A stretch of DNA of 56,942 nt from NCBI RefSeq assembly GCF_002909445.1, contig NZ_PPXC01000022.1:1-56942 (forward strand), written 5' to 3'. This DNA is from Arthrobacter glacialis (GTDB lineage: Bacteria > Actinomycetota > Actinomycetes > Actinomycetales > Micrococcaceae). Numbering within the stretch: position 1 is the first letter of the stretch; the number at the start of each line of letters is the position of its first letter. Shown here piece by piece: positions 15,960-24,153 of the stretch. The notes below the pieces were generated by a model. That model had not been told where the DNA came from. It saw nothing but the letters and a program-made list of their open reading frames with translations, and did no database searches. The position numbers were made by a program, and so were the translations under genes.

Positions 15960-16532
15960 GTGCCCCGCATATCTGCCACTAAACAGGCCATTCTGGCTGC
16001 CGCACTGGAATTGGGTGCGCTGCACGGGATTTCTGGCACCACCATGGAAGAGGTGGCCGAACGGGCAGGGGTGGCCAAGGGCAGCGTGTATTACAACTTT
16101 GCCTCCAAGGACAAGCTGTTTGAGGAGTTGCTGACGGCGGGGGTCAGCTCGCTGTCAGCAACTCTGCGCACGGCCCGCGAGCAAGCAAGCGGCTTTGGCG
16201 CCATCGAGGCCATGGTCATGCAGATGCTGACGTTGATTGCGGAGAACCGGGCCTTGGCAAAGTTGATGGCTGCGGAAATTTTCCGCACCGACAGGGTCTG
16301 GCAGCACACCGTCAGCGGGCTGCGCCGTGAAGGGGTTTCCGAGATTGGCACGGCGCTTGCCCCCCTGGTTCCGGCGGAGACTCCGGAGGCCACCCGCTTG
16401 TTGATGGCCGGCGGCATTTTCGGGGCAACGCTCATGGGCGGGCTGGAATGGCTGCTGTTCACCCCGGAGACGCCCGTTGAGGACGTTGCTGCCGCCATTC
16501 TCTTTACTTATTCGGGGCGCCTGGCCCAATAG
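15960..16532 (+). CDS. TetR/AcrR-family regulator
   Basis: A 190-residue regulator with an N-terminal helix-turn-helix: TTMEEVAERAGVAKGSVYYNF at about residues 27-47, followed by the KDKLFEELL helix typical of TetR proteins. The C-terminal ligand domain is all-helical and hydrophobic. It starts at GTG 15960 with AAGGA upstream. It is the third gene of the ABC ATPase-YhgE operon and probably represses it through the palindrome at 12632-12645. The ligand is unknown. Confidence 0.9.
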   Translation: MPRISATKQAILAAALELGALHGISGTTMEEVAERAGVAKGSVYYNFASKDKLFEELLTAGVSSLSATLRTAREQASGFGAIEAMVMQMLTLIAENRALAKLMAAEIFRTDRVWQHTVSGLRREGVSEIGTALAPLVPAETPEATRLLMAGGIFGATLMGGLEWLLFTPETPVEDVAAAILFTYSGRLAQ

Positions 16533-16821
16533 GGGCAGGCTCGGGCAACGGCAAAAAATGCCCGGACGGGCGCACGCATACTTTGCTGATATTCTCAGCC
16601 TTGAGAGTTTCAAACGCCCGGGAGGGCGCAAGCCGTGGAAAGAGGTGGTCAGTGCCATGATGGCCGAACCCCCAAGTATGTATTCCATGGCCCCCTCCTA
16701 CCCCGCCTAAGGCATTCTGCACTGCGCTTTCGCGCTTTGACGCGCATGCGCACTATGCGGCGGCACATCGAGGCTGGCCATGCATGACTGGCCCTTTCCC
16801 TCACTGCTGTTTGGAATCCCC
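16533..16821. other. Intergenic stretch, no feature recognised
   Basis: 289 bases between the TetR regulator and the CorA gene. Open frames here are short and without recognisable protein character. I see no strong hairpin terminator. A promoter for corA is expected but not evident by eye. Confidence 0.5.
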
Positions 16822-17976
16822 ATGAACACCCGCCGCACTGCCTTGCGCCTGCAAAACCTTGTCCCCCTCAAGCCCCGCGAATCCCCTGCCCCGGCCGGCC
16901 CAGGCACGGCTGGCAGGGCGGGCAACGACGTCGAACGCGTCCTCCCGCAAAAGAGCAACAGCATGGTTGACGCCGGCATTTACCTTCACGGTAAGCGAAT
17001 TTCCTCCCCCAGCACACTGCCCGATACTTTTCGGGAGCTGAACAAGGCCCCCGGATCCATGGCCTGGATTGGCTTGGTCCGCCCTGAAGAGGCGGAGCTG
17101 CAGGAACTGGCCGCCGAATTTGACCTGCACGAGCTGGCCGTGGAGGACGCTGTCATGGCCCACCAGCGCTCCAAGATTGAACGCTACGGAACCACCCTCT
17201 TCGCGGTGCTGCGGGCCACCCGCTACCTGGAATCACAGGAGGAGGTGGAGTTTGGTGAGCTGCACATTTTTGTTGGCCCCAACTTCATCATCACCGTCCG
17301 GCACGGCCACTCCCCCGATCTGGCCACCGTGCGCCGTCGCATGGAACAGGATCAAACACTGCTGCGGCTGGGCCCTGAGGCTGTGCTGTACGCCATTTTG
17401 GACACCGTGGTGGACGGCTTTGCGCCCGTGGTGACGGGTCTTGAAAATGACATTGACGAGATTGAGACCGAAGTGTTCAGTGGTGATCCTCAAGTGTCAC
17501 GACGCATCTACGAGCTCTCCCGCGAAGTCATTGAATTCCAGCGTTCCACCAAGCCCATGGTGGGAATTCTGGAATCGCTGGCCGGCGGCTTCACCAAATA
17601 CGGCATCAACGAAGATCTGCAGCAGTACCTGCGCGACGTGGATGACCACGTCAAACAGGTCAACGAGAAGATTGACGGTTTCCGGTTCATGCTCCGGGAC
17701 ATCCTGACCGTTAACGCCACGCTGGTGGCGCAGCGCCAGAACGAGGAAATGAAGCACCTGGCGGAGGCGAGCAATGACCAGAATGAGGAGGTCAAAAAGA
17801 TCTCGGCCTGGGCTGCCATCCTGTTCGCCCCCACCCTGGTGGGCACCGTCTACGGCATGAACTTTGATTCCATGCCAGAACTGCATTGGGAGTGGGGCTA
17901 CCCCCTGGCCCTGATAGCCATGTTCGGGGTCAGCGTGGTGCTTTTTGGCATCTTCAAGAACCGCAAATGGATCTAG
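16822..17976 (+). CDS. corA: CorA-family divalent cation (Mg/Co) transporter
   Basis: A 384-residue inner-membrane channel for Mg2+ (and Co2+). The large N-terminal cytoplasmic domain is followed by two C-terminal helices. The pore signature YGMNF lies at the end of TM1, within TVYGMNFDSMPELHWEWGY, and the C-terminus ends with the basic KNRKWI. Several starts are possible: 16780, ATG 16822 and a later ATG opening MVDAGIYLHGK. The family-like sequence begins at the last of these, so the first ~45 residues are less certain. It is probably transcribed alone. Confidence 0.88.
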   Translation: MNTRRTALRLQNLVPLKPRESPAPAGPGTAGRAGNDVERVLPQKSNSMVDAGIYLHGKRISSPSTLPDTFRELNKAPGSMAWIGLVRPEEAELQELAAEFDLHELAVEDAVMAHQRSKIERYGTTLFAVLRATRYLESQEEVEFGELHIFVGPNFIITVRHGHSPDLATVRRRMEQDQTLLRLGPEAVLYAILDTVVDGFAPVVTGLENDIDEIETEVFSGDPQVSRRIYELSREVIEFQRSTKPMVGILESLAGGFTKYGINEDLQQYLRDVDDHVKQVNEKIDGFRFMLRDILTVNATLVAQRQNEEMKHLAEASNDQNEEVKKISAWAAILFAPTLVGTVYGMNFDSMPELHWEWGYPLALIAMFGVSVVLFGIFKNRKWI

Positions 17977-18062
17977 CCAGCACTCCGTCATAGTCCTTAG
18001 ATAGTCGCGTCTTTTGTACTGCCCCCATTGTGCACAAGCACGGGCCGCCCTAAGAATGGACT

Positions 18063-19250
18063 ATGACAGTCACGTTGCGAGCCCTAGAAACTGCAGTTCC
18101 AGCCACCATCTTGATCCAGCATCAGGCCCGGGACGTGTTTGCCGCCCAGCCGGGGCTGACCCGGCTGGGCCAACGCCTGGTGCGCACCTGCTTTGATTCG
18201 GCAGCCATCGACACCAGACACACGGCGGTTGCCGAAATGAGCCTGGACTTCCACAGCCCCGACCCCATGTTTTACGACGGCGCAACCGGGCTGCTGCTGA
18301 ACCCCACCACCAAGCAACGCAACGACTTGTTTGCGGCAGAGGCCACGGCCTTGTTCATTGAAGCCGCAGCCAAGGCACTTGCGGCCTGCCGCGAGCTGGG
18401 CGCCGCAGACATCACGCACGTCGTGACAGTTTCCTGCACGGGTTTCTTCAACCCGGGCCCCGACTACAAGATTGTCCGTGCCCTGGGGCTCAACCCTTCG
18501 GTGCAGCGCTACCACCTGGGATTCATGGGCTGTTACGCGGCGTTCCCTGCATTGCGGGCGGCCAAGGCGTTTTGTGAAGCGGATCCGAACGCCGTGGTGC
18601 TGGTGGTTTCGGTGGAACTCTGTTCGCTGCATGTGCGGACCTCCAACGATCCCGACACCATCATGGGTTCCTCCTTGTTTGCAGATGGCGCCGGAGCTGC
18701 CATTGTTAGCGCCCGTGAACTGCCCTACTCCGGCCCTGTTCTGGAACTGGACCATTTTGAAACTGTTCTCACCCCCGTGGGGGAAGACTCCATGGCCTGG
18801 AACATTGGTGACCACGGCTTTGAAATGGTGCTGGACACGTATGTTCCCAGGATCATTGATGACCACATTGTGGGCGCACTGGAGCCGTTACTTGCCCGGG
18901 CGCCCGCGTTGGCGGGAATCCCCTACGGCGACATCGCGCACTGGGCCATCCACCCCGGCGGGCGGAGCATCCTGGACAAGGTCCAGGCCAAGCTGGAACT
19001 CAGCGACGAACAACTTGTTCCGGCCAGGGAAACCCTGCGCAACTTCGGCAACATGAGCAGCGCCACCGTGCTCTTTGTGCTCAAACACATTCTGGACCAA
19101 CCCTCCATGGAGGAACGGGAGAGCATTTGCGGCATGGCCTTTGGCCCGGGACTCACGGTGGAAACATCGCTGTTCACCAAGGTCTCAGAACTGCCCAGCC
19201 TTGACGGCCAGGGCGCAGGGAACCAGTTTGACCACGTTGTCAGGGTCTAG
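18063..19250 (+). CDS. Type III polyketide synthase
   Basis: A 395-residue chalcone/stilbene-synthase-fold enzyme that condenses malonyl-CoA units onto an acyl starter. The catalytic triad is visible: C157 in GFMGCYAAFP, H297 in AIHPGGRS and N330 in NFGNMSSATV. Bacterial relatives make alkylresorcinols, alkylpyrones or small phenols. The two following genes (methyltransferase and FAD monooxygenase) match the logic of the Streptomyces griseus srsABC phenolic-lipid operon, so a methylated, hydroxylated alkylresorcinol or quinone is the best guess. Chain length and product cannot be read from the sequence. It heads a three-gene overlapping operon. Confidence 0.9.
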   Translation: MTVTLRALETAVPATILIQHQARDVFAAQPGLTRLGQRLVRTCFDSAAIDTRHTAVAEMSLDFHSPDPMFYDGATGLLLNPTTKQRNDLFAAEATALFIEAAAKALAACRELGAADITHVVTVSCTGFFNPGPDYKIVRALGLNPSVQRYHLGFMGCYAAFPALRAAKAFCEADPNAVVLVVSVELCSLHVRTSNDPDTIMGSSLFADGAGAAIVSARELPYSGPVLELDHFETVLTPVGEDSMAWNIGDHGFEMVLDTYVPRIIDDHIVGALEPLLARAPALAGIPYGDIAHWAIHPGGRSILDKVQAKLELSDEQLVPARETLRNFGNMSSATVLFVLKHILDQPSMEERESICGMAFGPGLTVETSLFTKVSELPSLDGQGAGNQFDHVVRV

Positions 19251-19968
19251 TTCCGGCCGGTTCTTGCGCACCCGGGACCAACACGTGGTGGAGGAAATGG
19301 ACAAGCCGGACTGTGATCCTGGCAAACTCCAACGGACCTACGCCCAGTTTCCGCGGATCAACGCGGTGGTTTCGGGCTGGCGCAGCAACTACCGGCACCG
19401 CATCCGGCCGCTGCTCTCCGCTACGGGCAAAACCACCCTGCTCGACATCGGCTGTGGAGGCGGCGACGTAGCGCGCAGCCTGGCCCGTTGGGCTGCGGCG
19501 GACGGCTTGTGGCTGGAAGTCACCGCCATTGACCCGGACGATCGGGCCTTTACGTTTGCCCAGGCCCAGACGCCGGCGCCGCGCCTCTCGTTCAGGAAGG
19601 CCTTCAGCTCCGAACTGGTCGCCGAAGGTGCCGTGTTCGACGTGGTCATTTCCAACCACATACTCCACCACCTCACCGCGGAGGAGTTTGCAGGGTTGTT
19701 GGCTGACTCCGCCGACCTGGCCACGGTGGCCGTGATCCACAGCGACATTGCCCGCAGCCCCCTTGCCTACGCCCTGTTCGCTGCCGGGACGCTGCCCTTC
19801 TTCCCGGGGTCGTTCATTCGCCGCGACGGGCTCACCTCCATCAGGCGCAGTTACACAGCGGACGAATTGCGCGCCCAGGCTCCCCCGAACTGGGTTGTCG
19901 CCTCCGAGCGGCCCTACCGGAATTTGTTGCTCCACACCCCGGAAACTGATGCGCAGCGCCATGCTTGA
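19237..19968 (+). CDS. Class I SAM-dependent methyltransferase
   Basis: About 243 residues. It has SAM-binding motif I LLDIGCGGGDVARSLA, an acidic residue in AIDPDDRAF, and a motif IV-like VVISNHILHHL. Conserved-looking sequence begins at RTRDQHVVEEMDKPDCD, which needs a start upstream of 19285. TTG at 19237 (overlapping the polyketide synthase by 14 bases) or TTG at 19264 are the candidates; I give the former with low certainty on the exact codon. It probably O- or C-methylates the phenolic product of the polyketide synthase. Its end overlaps the next gene by 8 bases. Confidence 0.82.
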   Translation: MSGSSSGRFLRTRDQHVVEEMDKPDCDPGKLQRTYAQFPRINAVVSGWRSNYRHRIRPLLSATGKTTLLDIGCGGGDVARSLARWAAADGLWLEVTAIDPDDRAFTFAQAQTPAPRLSFRKAFSSELVAEGAVFDVVISNHILHHLTAEEFAGLLADSADLATVAVIHSDIARSPLAYALFAAGTLPFFPGSFIRRDGLTSIRRSYTADELRAQAPPNWVVASERPYRNLLLHTPETDAQRHA

Positions 19969-21130
19969 CGTGCTGATTGTGGGGGCCGGGCCGGTGGGCC
20001 TACATTTGGGCGCGCTCCTGCTCCAGCAGGGTGTGGACGTGCGCATCCTGGAGCAGCGCACCGAACGCAGCGACCATTCGCGCGCCATAGGCATCCATCC
20101 CCCGGGCCTTGCCGCCCTCGCCCAGGTGGGGATCGGCCCCGCATTGATCCGCGCCGGCGTTCACATCACCGCCGGCGCGGCCCGCAGCGCCGGGAAGGAC
20201 GTGAGCGAACTGCGCTTCGATCGCATCGGAAATGCATACCCGTTCATCCTTGCCCTGCCGCAGGCACGGACCGAGGCCCTGCTTGAGGCGCGGGTGGCCG
20301 AACTGTGCCCGGGCGCCTTGCTCCGTGGCCTGGCAGTCACAGCCGTGCACGACGCCGGAACGCATGTCACGCTGACAGCCGCCCCGAGTGCCGGGGCAGG
20401 GTCGGGAGGGGTTGAGAACCAGACTTTCACCGCCCGGCTGGTGGTGGGTGCCGACGGGGCCAAATCCATGCTGCGGCGGGAGCTGGGCATCGCTACGCGG
20501 GGGCGCAACTACCCCGACACCTACTTGATGGGTGACTTTCCGGACACGGGATCCGACGGTTCAGCGGCCGTGCTGTATTTGGAACCCGGCGGCATTGTGG
20601 AGTCGTTTCCGCTGCCGGGCGGGCTGCGGCGCTGGGTGGTGCACACCGACACCCTGCTCGATGACGCTGGCGCGGCGGAACTGGCCGGGCTGATTGCCGA
20701 ACGCACTGGCGTGGTGGTGCCTGCGGCAGAAAACAGCATGCTCAGCGCGTTCGATGTGCGCTCCCGGCTGGCCACCCGCATGGTGGCCGGAAGGGTTGCG
20801 CTGATTGGCGACGCCGCCCATGAGATCAGCCCCATCGGAGGCCAGGGCATGAATCTGGGCTGGCTGGACGCCGCAGCCCTGGCCCCCATCATGGTGGCCG
20901 CCCTGCGCGGGGAGCGCACGGGGCGCCGACTGGAAGCGTTTGAACATGCGCGCCTGGCCGCGGCAGCCCAAGCCTCGGCCCAGGCGTGGCTGAACATGGT
21001 GCTGGGACGCCCGGGCCCGGCGTCGTACCTGGACATACGCCACCAGCTGGTCCGGGCGGTGTTCGGCGCCCAATGGCCCAGGGACGTGGTGGCGCGGCGT
21101 TTCAGCATGGCTCCGTGGCGGGCGCCCTAG
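19961..21130 (+). CDS. FAD-dependent monooxygenase (PHBH/UbiH type)
   Basis: A 389-residue flavoprotein with the N-terminal dinucleotide fold VLIVGAGPVGLHLGALL, a mid-protein VVGADGAKSMLRREL (DG motif), and LIGDAAHEISPIGGQGMNLG near the C-terminal third (GD motif contacting FAD). These three together define aromatic-ring hydroxylases. ATG 19961 is used; ATG 19949 is in frame and possible, while the longer open frame from 19748 is shadow. As the third gene of the operon it most likely hydroxylates the resorcinol-type ring, which would allow oxidation to a quinone. Confidence 0.87.
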   Translation: MLDVLIVGAGPVGLHLGALLLQQGVDVRILEQRTERSDHSRAIGIHPPGLAALAQVGIGPALIRAGVHITAGAARSAGKDVSELRFDRIGNAYPFILALPQARTEALLEARVAELCPGALLRGLAVTAVHDAGTHVTLTAAPSAGAGSGGVENQTFTARLVVGADGAKSMLRRELGIATRGRNYPDTYLMGDFPDTGSDGSAAVLYLEPGGIVESFPLPGGLRRWVVHTDTLLDDAGAAELAGLIAERTGVVVPAAENSMLSAFDVRSRLATRMVAGRVALIGDAAHEISPIGGQGMNLGWLDAAALAPIMVAALRGERTGRRLEAFEHARLAAAAQASAQAWLNMVLGRPGPASYLDIRHQLVRAVFGAQWPRDVVARRFSMAPWRAP

Positions 21131-21789
21131 AGCAAATAGGGTGTGGTGGGCAGCGTGAGGAAATCGTCGGGGTGCGTGACGGGCGCGGCGAGCATGCCCG
21201 TGCATGAGTCGATGAAGAAGTAGCCCACACCGGCCCAGTTGGGTTCTTGGGTGCCGTCCTGGATTCGTTGCTCGTATTCGGCGCAAACGCCCAAAACCAT
21301 GGGTCCCAGGATCATGGAACGGCCCTGCACAACGCGCGGCGGAATGTCCCCCAAGGCTGCTTGGAGGCGGCGGATCAGCTCCTCCACTTCGGGGTTGCGC
21401 ACGGCCGATCCTGCGAGCTCATCGCCCATCGAGGGAATGGAGCGCACCTGGAACAGGAAGCGGGCGCGCCAACTGGGGACTGGCAGCGAGGCCAGATGAT
21501 CTATCCAGGGCAGGATCAGGGCGGCCAGCAGGTCCCGCACTGTGGCGTCAGGAGCAAGTCCGGCAACCAGGGCCACCCGGCGCCTGTCCATCTCCTCCAG
21601 ATGGCGATTTAGCAATGCCCGCAGGAGCTCGTCACGGCCACCAAAGTGGTAGGCGATGGCGGAGTGGTTGGCGGTGCCGGCATGCTCGGTGATCCGCCGG
21701 TTGGATACCGCGTCAATGCCGTGGAGGGCAAAGAGTTCCTCGGCGGCATCCAACAACGTTTCGCGTGCCTTGTCGCTGTGCAGCCCCAT
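21127..21789 (-). CDS. TetR-family regulator divergent from duplicated permease
   Basis: A 220-residue regulator. The N-terminal helix-turn-helix begins ARETLLDAAEELFALHGID, with NRRITEHAGTANHSAIAYHF as the recognition region, and a long helical ligand domain follows. ATG 21789 is preceded by AAAGGGG and is preferred over TTG 21813. It converges on the FAD monooxygenase: the two stop codons interlock in a CTAG palindrome. It is divergent from the membrane protein at 21941, with a perfect palindrome between them, so it most likely represses that gene and itself. Confidence 0.88.
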   Translation of the reverse strand: MGLHSDKARETLLDAAEELFALHGIDAVSNRRITEHAGTANHSAIAYHFGGRDELLRALLNRHLEEMDRRRVALVAGLAPDATVRDLLAALILPWIDHLASLPVPSWRARFLFQVRSIPSMGDELAGSAVRNPEVEELIRRLQAALGDIPPRVVQGRSMILGPMVLGVCAEYEQRIQDGTQEPNWAGVGYFFIDSCTGMLAAPVTHPDDFLTLPTTPYLL

Positions 21790-21864
21790 GCGGCCCCTTT
21801 CCTCAACTCCCAACGGTACCGTGTTCGCCCCGTCGTTGCGGTCTCCGCCTAGCCTATTCGCATT

Positions 21865-21884
21865 TTTACGCCACGTGGCGTAAA
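21865..21884. promoter_or_regulatory. Perfect 20-bp palindrome, probable TetR operator
   Basis: TTTACGCCACGTGGCGTAAA is a perfect 20-base inverted repeat in the 151-base divergent region between the TetR gene (start 21789) and the duplicated permease gene (start 21941). Location and symmetry fit a TetR operator controlling both transcripts. Confidence 0.75.
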
Positions 21885-21940
21885 TTTAACATCTGAGGCC
21901 CATCACCGCCACTTTTCACGCCACCCACAGGAGCAAGAGC

Positions 21941-24109
21941 TTGAGTAAAAAGTCCCACACCCACATCGAGAATCCCCCGGGCGGGGATTCCCCGGACCTC
22001 GACGCCGTCGAACTCTCCCCTGAAGACGCTGCCGAAGCTGCCGCCGCGAAGCGGGCCAAGGCCGAGACGATCGGGCGCTACGTGGCCATGTTCATGATGC
22101 CCCTGATCATGGTCGGCATGATGGTCACCGGTTACTTGGGCACCATGCACGCACCCTCACCGAATAACATGCCGATCGCCGTCGTCGGCTCCTCAGCGCA
22201 GGCCGATCAGTTCGTTGGCGCGCTTGTCGCCTCGAACCCGGATGCCGTGAATGTCCGTAACGTCGACTCCGCCGCGTCCGCCCGCCAGCTGGTCATAGAC
22301 CGGGACGTCTCCGGAGCCGTCTACATCGCCGACGGCTCCGCCACCGTGTTCACCGCCAGTGCCGCTGGTTCCTCCCAGGCCTCAGTGGTCAAAGCGATGC
22401 TGGCCCCGCACGTATTGGCCGAGGGTTTGACATTACAGACCGAGGATCTAGTCCCACTGCCGGCCACCGACGCCGCCGGTTTGGGTGCCATGTTCCTGGC
22501 CACCGCCTTGGTCATGGCCGGCTATCTGCCCTTCAGCATGGTGCTCTCCAATTCCCCCGAACTCTTGCGCTTCCGCCGTGCCATCCCGTTGCTGGCCGGC
22601 TGGGCGGCACTGGTCGCGGCCTTGGTCTGGACCGTCACCGGGCCGATACTTGGGGTGGTGCAGGGACACGCGATGGCCGTGCTGGGCATCGCGTGGCTGG
22701 GCGTTTTCGCCATTGGTTCCGTGCAACTGCTCCTCACCCGCTTCCTCGGCCCGATGGCAACAATTGCTGCCATGCTCTTCCTCACGGTGCTGGGCATGCC
22801 AGCCTCCAATATGAGCATGTCCGTTTACACCATGCCCGGGTTCTTTACCTTCCTGCATTCAATCCTGCCCACCCCGGCCATTGGCGAGGCCCTGCGCTCG
22901 GCCCTGTACTTTGACGGTGCAGGGGTTTGGCCTCACCTGCTGGTCCTGATCATCGGCGGAGTCCTTGCCTTGATGTTGACTCTGGCAGTTGATGCCCGCA
23001 AACGGCGCAGCAATCCCAACGCCACCGGTCCCAAGCCGAGCATTCCCTCGCTGCACGGCGGACCCCGCCCCAAGAGCCGTTTCTGGCGCTACGGCGCACT
23101 GCTCCTGTTCCCCTTGGGAATGGTCACCATGATGATTTCAGTGATGCTCGGCGCCATGTCCGCTCCGATGCCGCAAAACATGCCCATCGCGATCGTGGGG
23201 ACCACCGTCGCTCAAGCGCAGCAGGCAGTAGACGGACTTGATGAGAACATGCCCGGCCTGTTTGAGCTGAGGGCCGTTGATTCCACCGAGGAGGCACATG
23301 CCCAGGTACAGGACCGCACAGTCACGGCGGCCTTCGTGCTCCCCTCGGCAGAGAAGCCGGCAGCAACGCTGGTGACCAATCAGGCTGGCGGCTCCAGCGC
23401 ACAGCAGGTGGTCACAGCTGTCTTTGGACAGGTTGCCGCTGGACTGAAGGTGGACATGGTGGGCGATGAAATTGCGCCACTGCATTCAAATGACACGATG
23501 GGCTCGGTGAGCATGTACATCGCCATGGGTTGGATTCTGGCCGGCTTCATGATCATCATCGTCGGCGCGAACGCCGCCCCGAAGTCCCGCCCGTTGCCCA
23601 AGCTCGTGCCCATTGTCGCGGCATGGTCGGTGTTTATTTCAGCAGTCCTGTGGCTGATTGCCGGACCCATCACGGGCAGCGTTGACGGCCATTTCTGGCA
23701 ACTGTGGGGTGTTGGCGCCATCGCGGTCTTCGCCGTGGCCATGTTCTCCGCTGTAGTTGAGCGTCTCATCGGAATGCTCTCCATAATTCCGGTGATCGGG
23801 CTCATGATGCTCGTCGGCGTTCCTGCCTCCGGTGGCGGCCTGTCGGTCTACATGGAGCCGGAGATTTTCCGTGTTCTTCATGGGATCCTGCCCATGCCCG
23901 CGGCGGTGGAATCCGTCCGCTCAATCCTGTACTTTGGTGCCGACACGGTAGGGCATCACTTGCTCACGTTGGGTTTCTGGGGCGTAGGGTCCCTGATCGT
24001 GCTCATGATGATCGACAAGATCAAGCCCCCGCGCACCGAGCTGCATCCCATCGATCCGGACGAGGCTCAGCCTGCCGTGGCGCCTGTCAGGGAAGCTGTC
24101 TCGGCGTAG
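21941..24109 (+). CDS. Internally duplicated YhgE/ABC-2-like membrane protein
   Basis: A 722-residue membrane protein made of two tandem homologous halves. Each half has one helix, then an extracytoplasmic domain (PNNMPIAVVGSSAQADQF near residue 75 and PQNMPIAIVGTTVAQAQQ near 410), then about six helices. The first half ends with MSVYTMPGFFTFLHSILPTP and the second with LSVYMEPEIFRVLHGILPMP, which shows the duplication clearly. TTG 21941 is the start, with AGGAG ahead. There is no ATPase beside it. It may export a toxic or lipidic compound under control of the divergent TetR; the substrate is unknown. Confidence 0.8.
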   Translation: MSKKSHTHIENPPGGDSPDLDAVELSPEDAAEAAAAKRAKAETIGRYVAMFMMPLIMVGMMVTGYLGTMHAPSPNNMPIAVVGSSAQADQFVGALVASNPDAVNVRNVDSAASARQLVIDRDVSGAVYIADGSATVFTASAAGSSQASVVKAMLAPHVLAEGLTLQTEDLVPLPATDAAGLGAMFLATALVMAGYLPFSMVLSNSPELLRFRRAIPLLAGWAALVAALVWTVTGPILGVVQGHAMAVLGIAWLGVFAIGSVQLLLTRFLGPMATIAAMLFLTVLGMPASNMSMSVYTMPGFFTFLHSILPTPAIGEALRSALYFDGAGVWPHLLVLIIGGVLALMLTLAVDARKRRSNPNATGPKPSIPSLHGGPRPKSRFWRYGALLLFPLGMVTMMISVMLGAMSAPMPQNMPIAIVGTTVAQAQQAVDGLDENMPGLFELRAVDSTEEAHAQVQDRTVTAAFVLPSAEKPAATLVTNQAGGSSAQQVVTAVFGQVAAGLKVDMVGDEIAPLHSNDTMGSVSMYIAMGWILAGFMIIIVGANAAPKSRPLPKLVPIVAAWSVFISAVLWLIAGPITGSVDGHFWQLWGVGAIAVFAVAMFSAVVERLIGMLSIIPVIGLMMLVGVPASGGGLSVYMEPEIFRVLHGILPMPAAVESVRSILYFGADTVGHHLLTLGFWGVGSLIVLMMIDKIKPPRTELHPIDPDEAQPAVAPVREAVSA

Positions 24110-24114
24110 CTTTT

Positions 24115-24153
24115 CCTGTGGGCTGAGCGCCGTCACGGCGGTCAGCCCACAGG
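24115..24153. terminator. Bidirectional terminator between convergent genes
   Basis: A perfect 12-bp inverted repeat (CCTGTGGGCTGA at 24115-24126 with TCAGCCCACAGG at 24142-24153) and a T-rich stretch just outside the left arm. The right arm is made of the last codons and stop of the YibE/F gene, so the terminator stem is partly coding. Confidence 0.65.
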
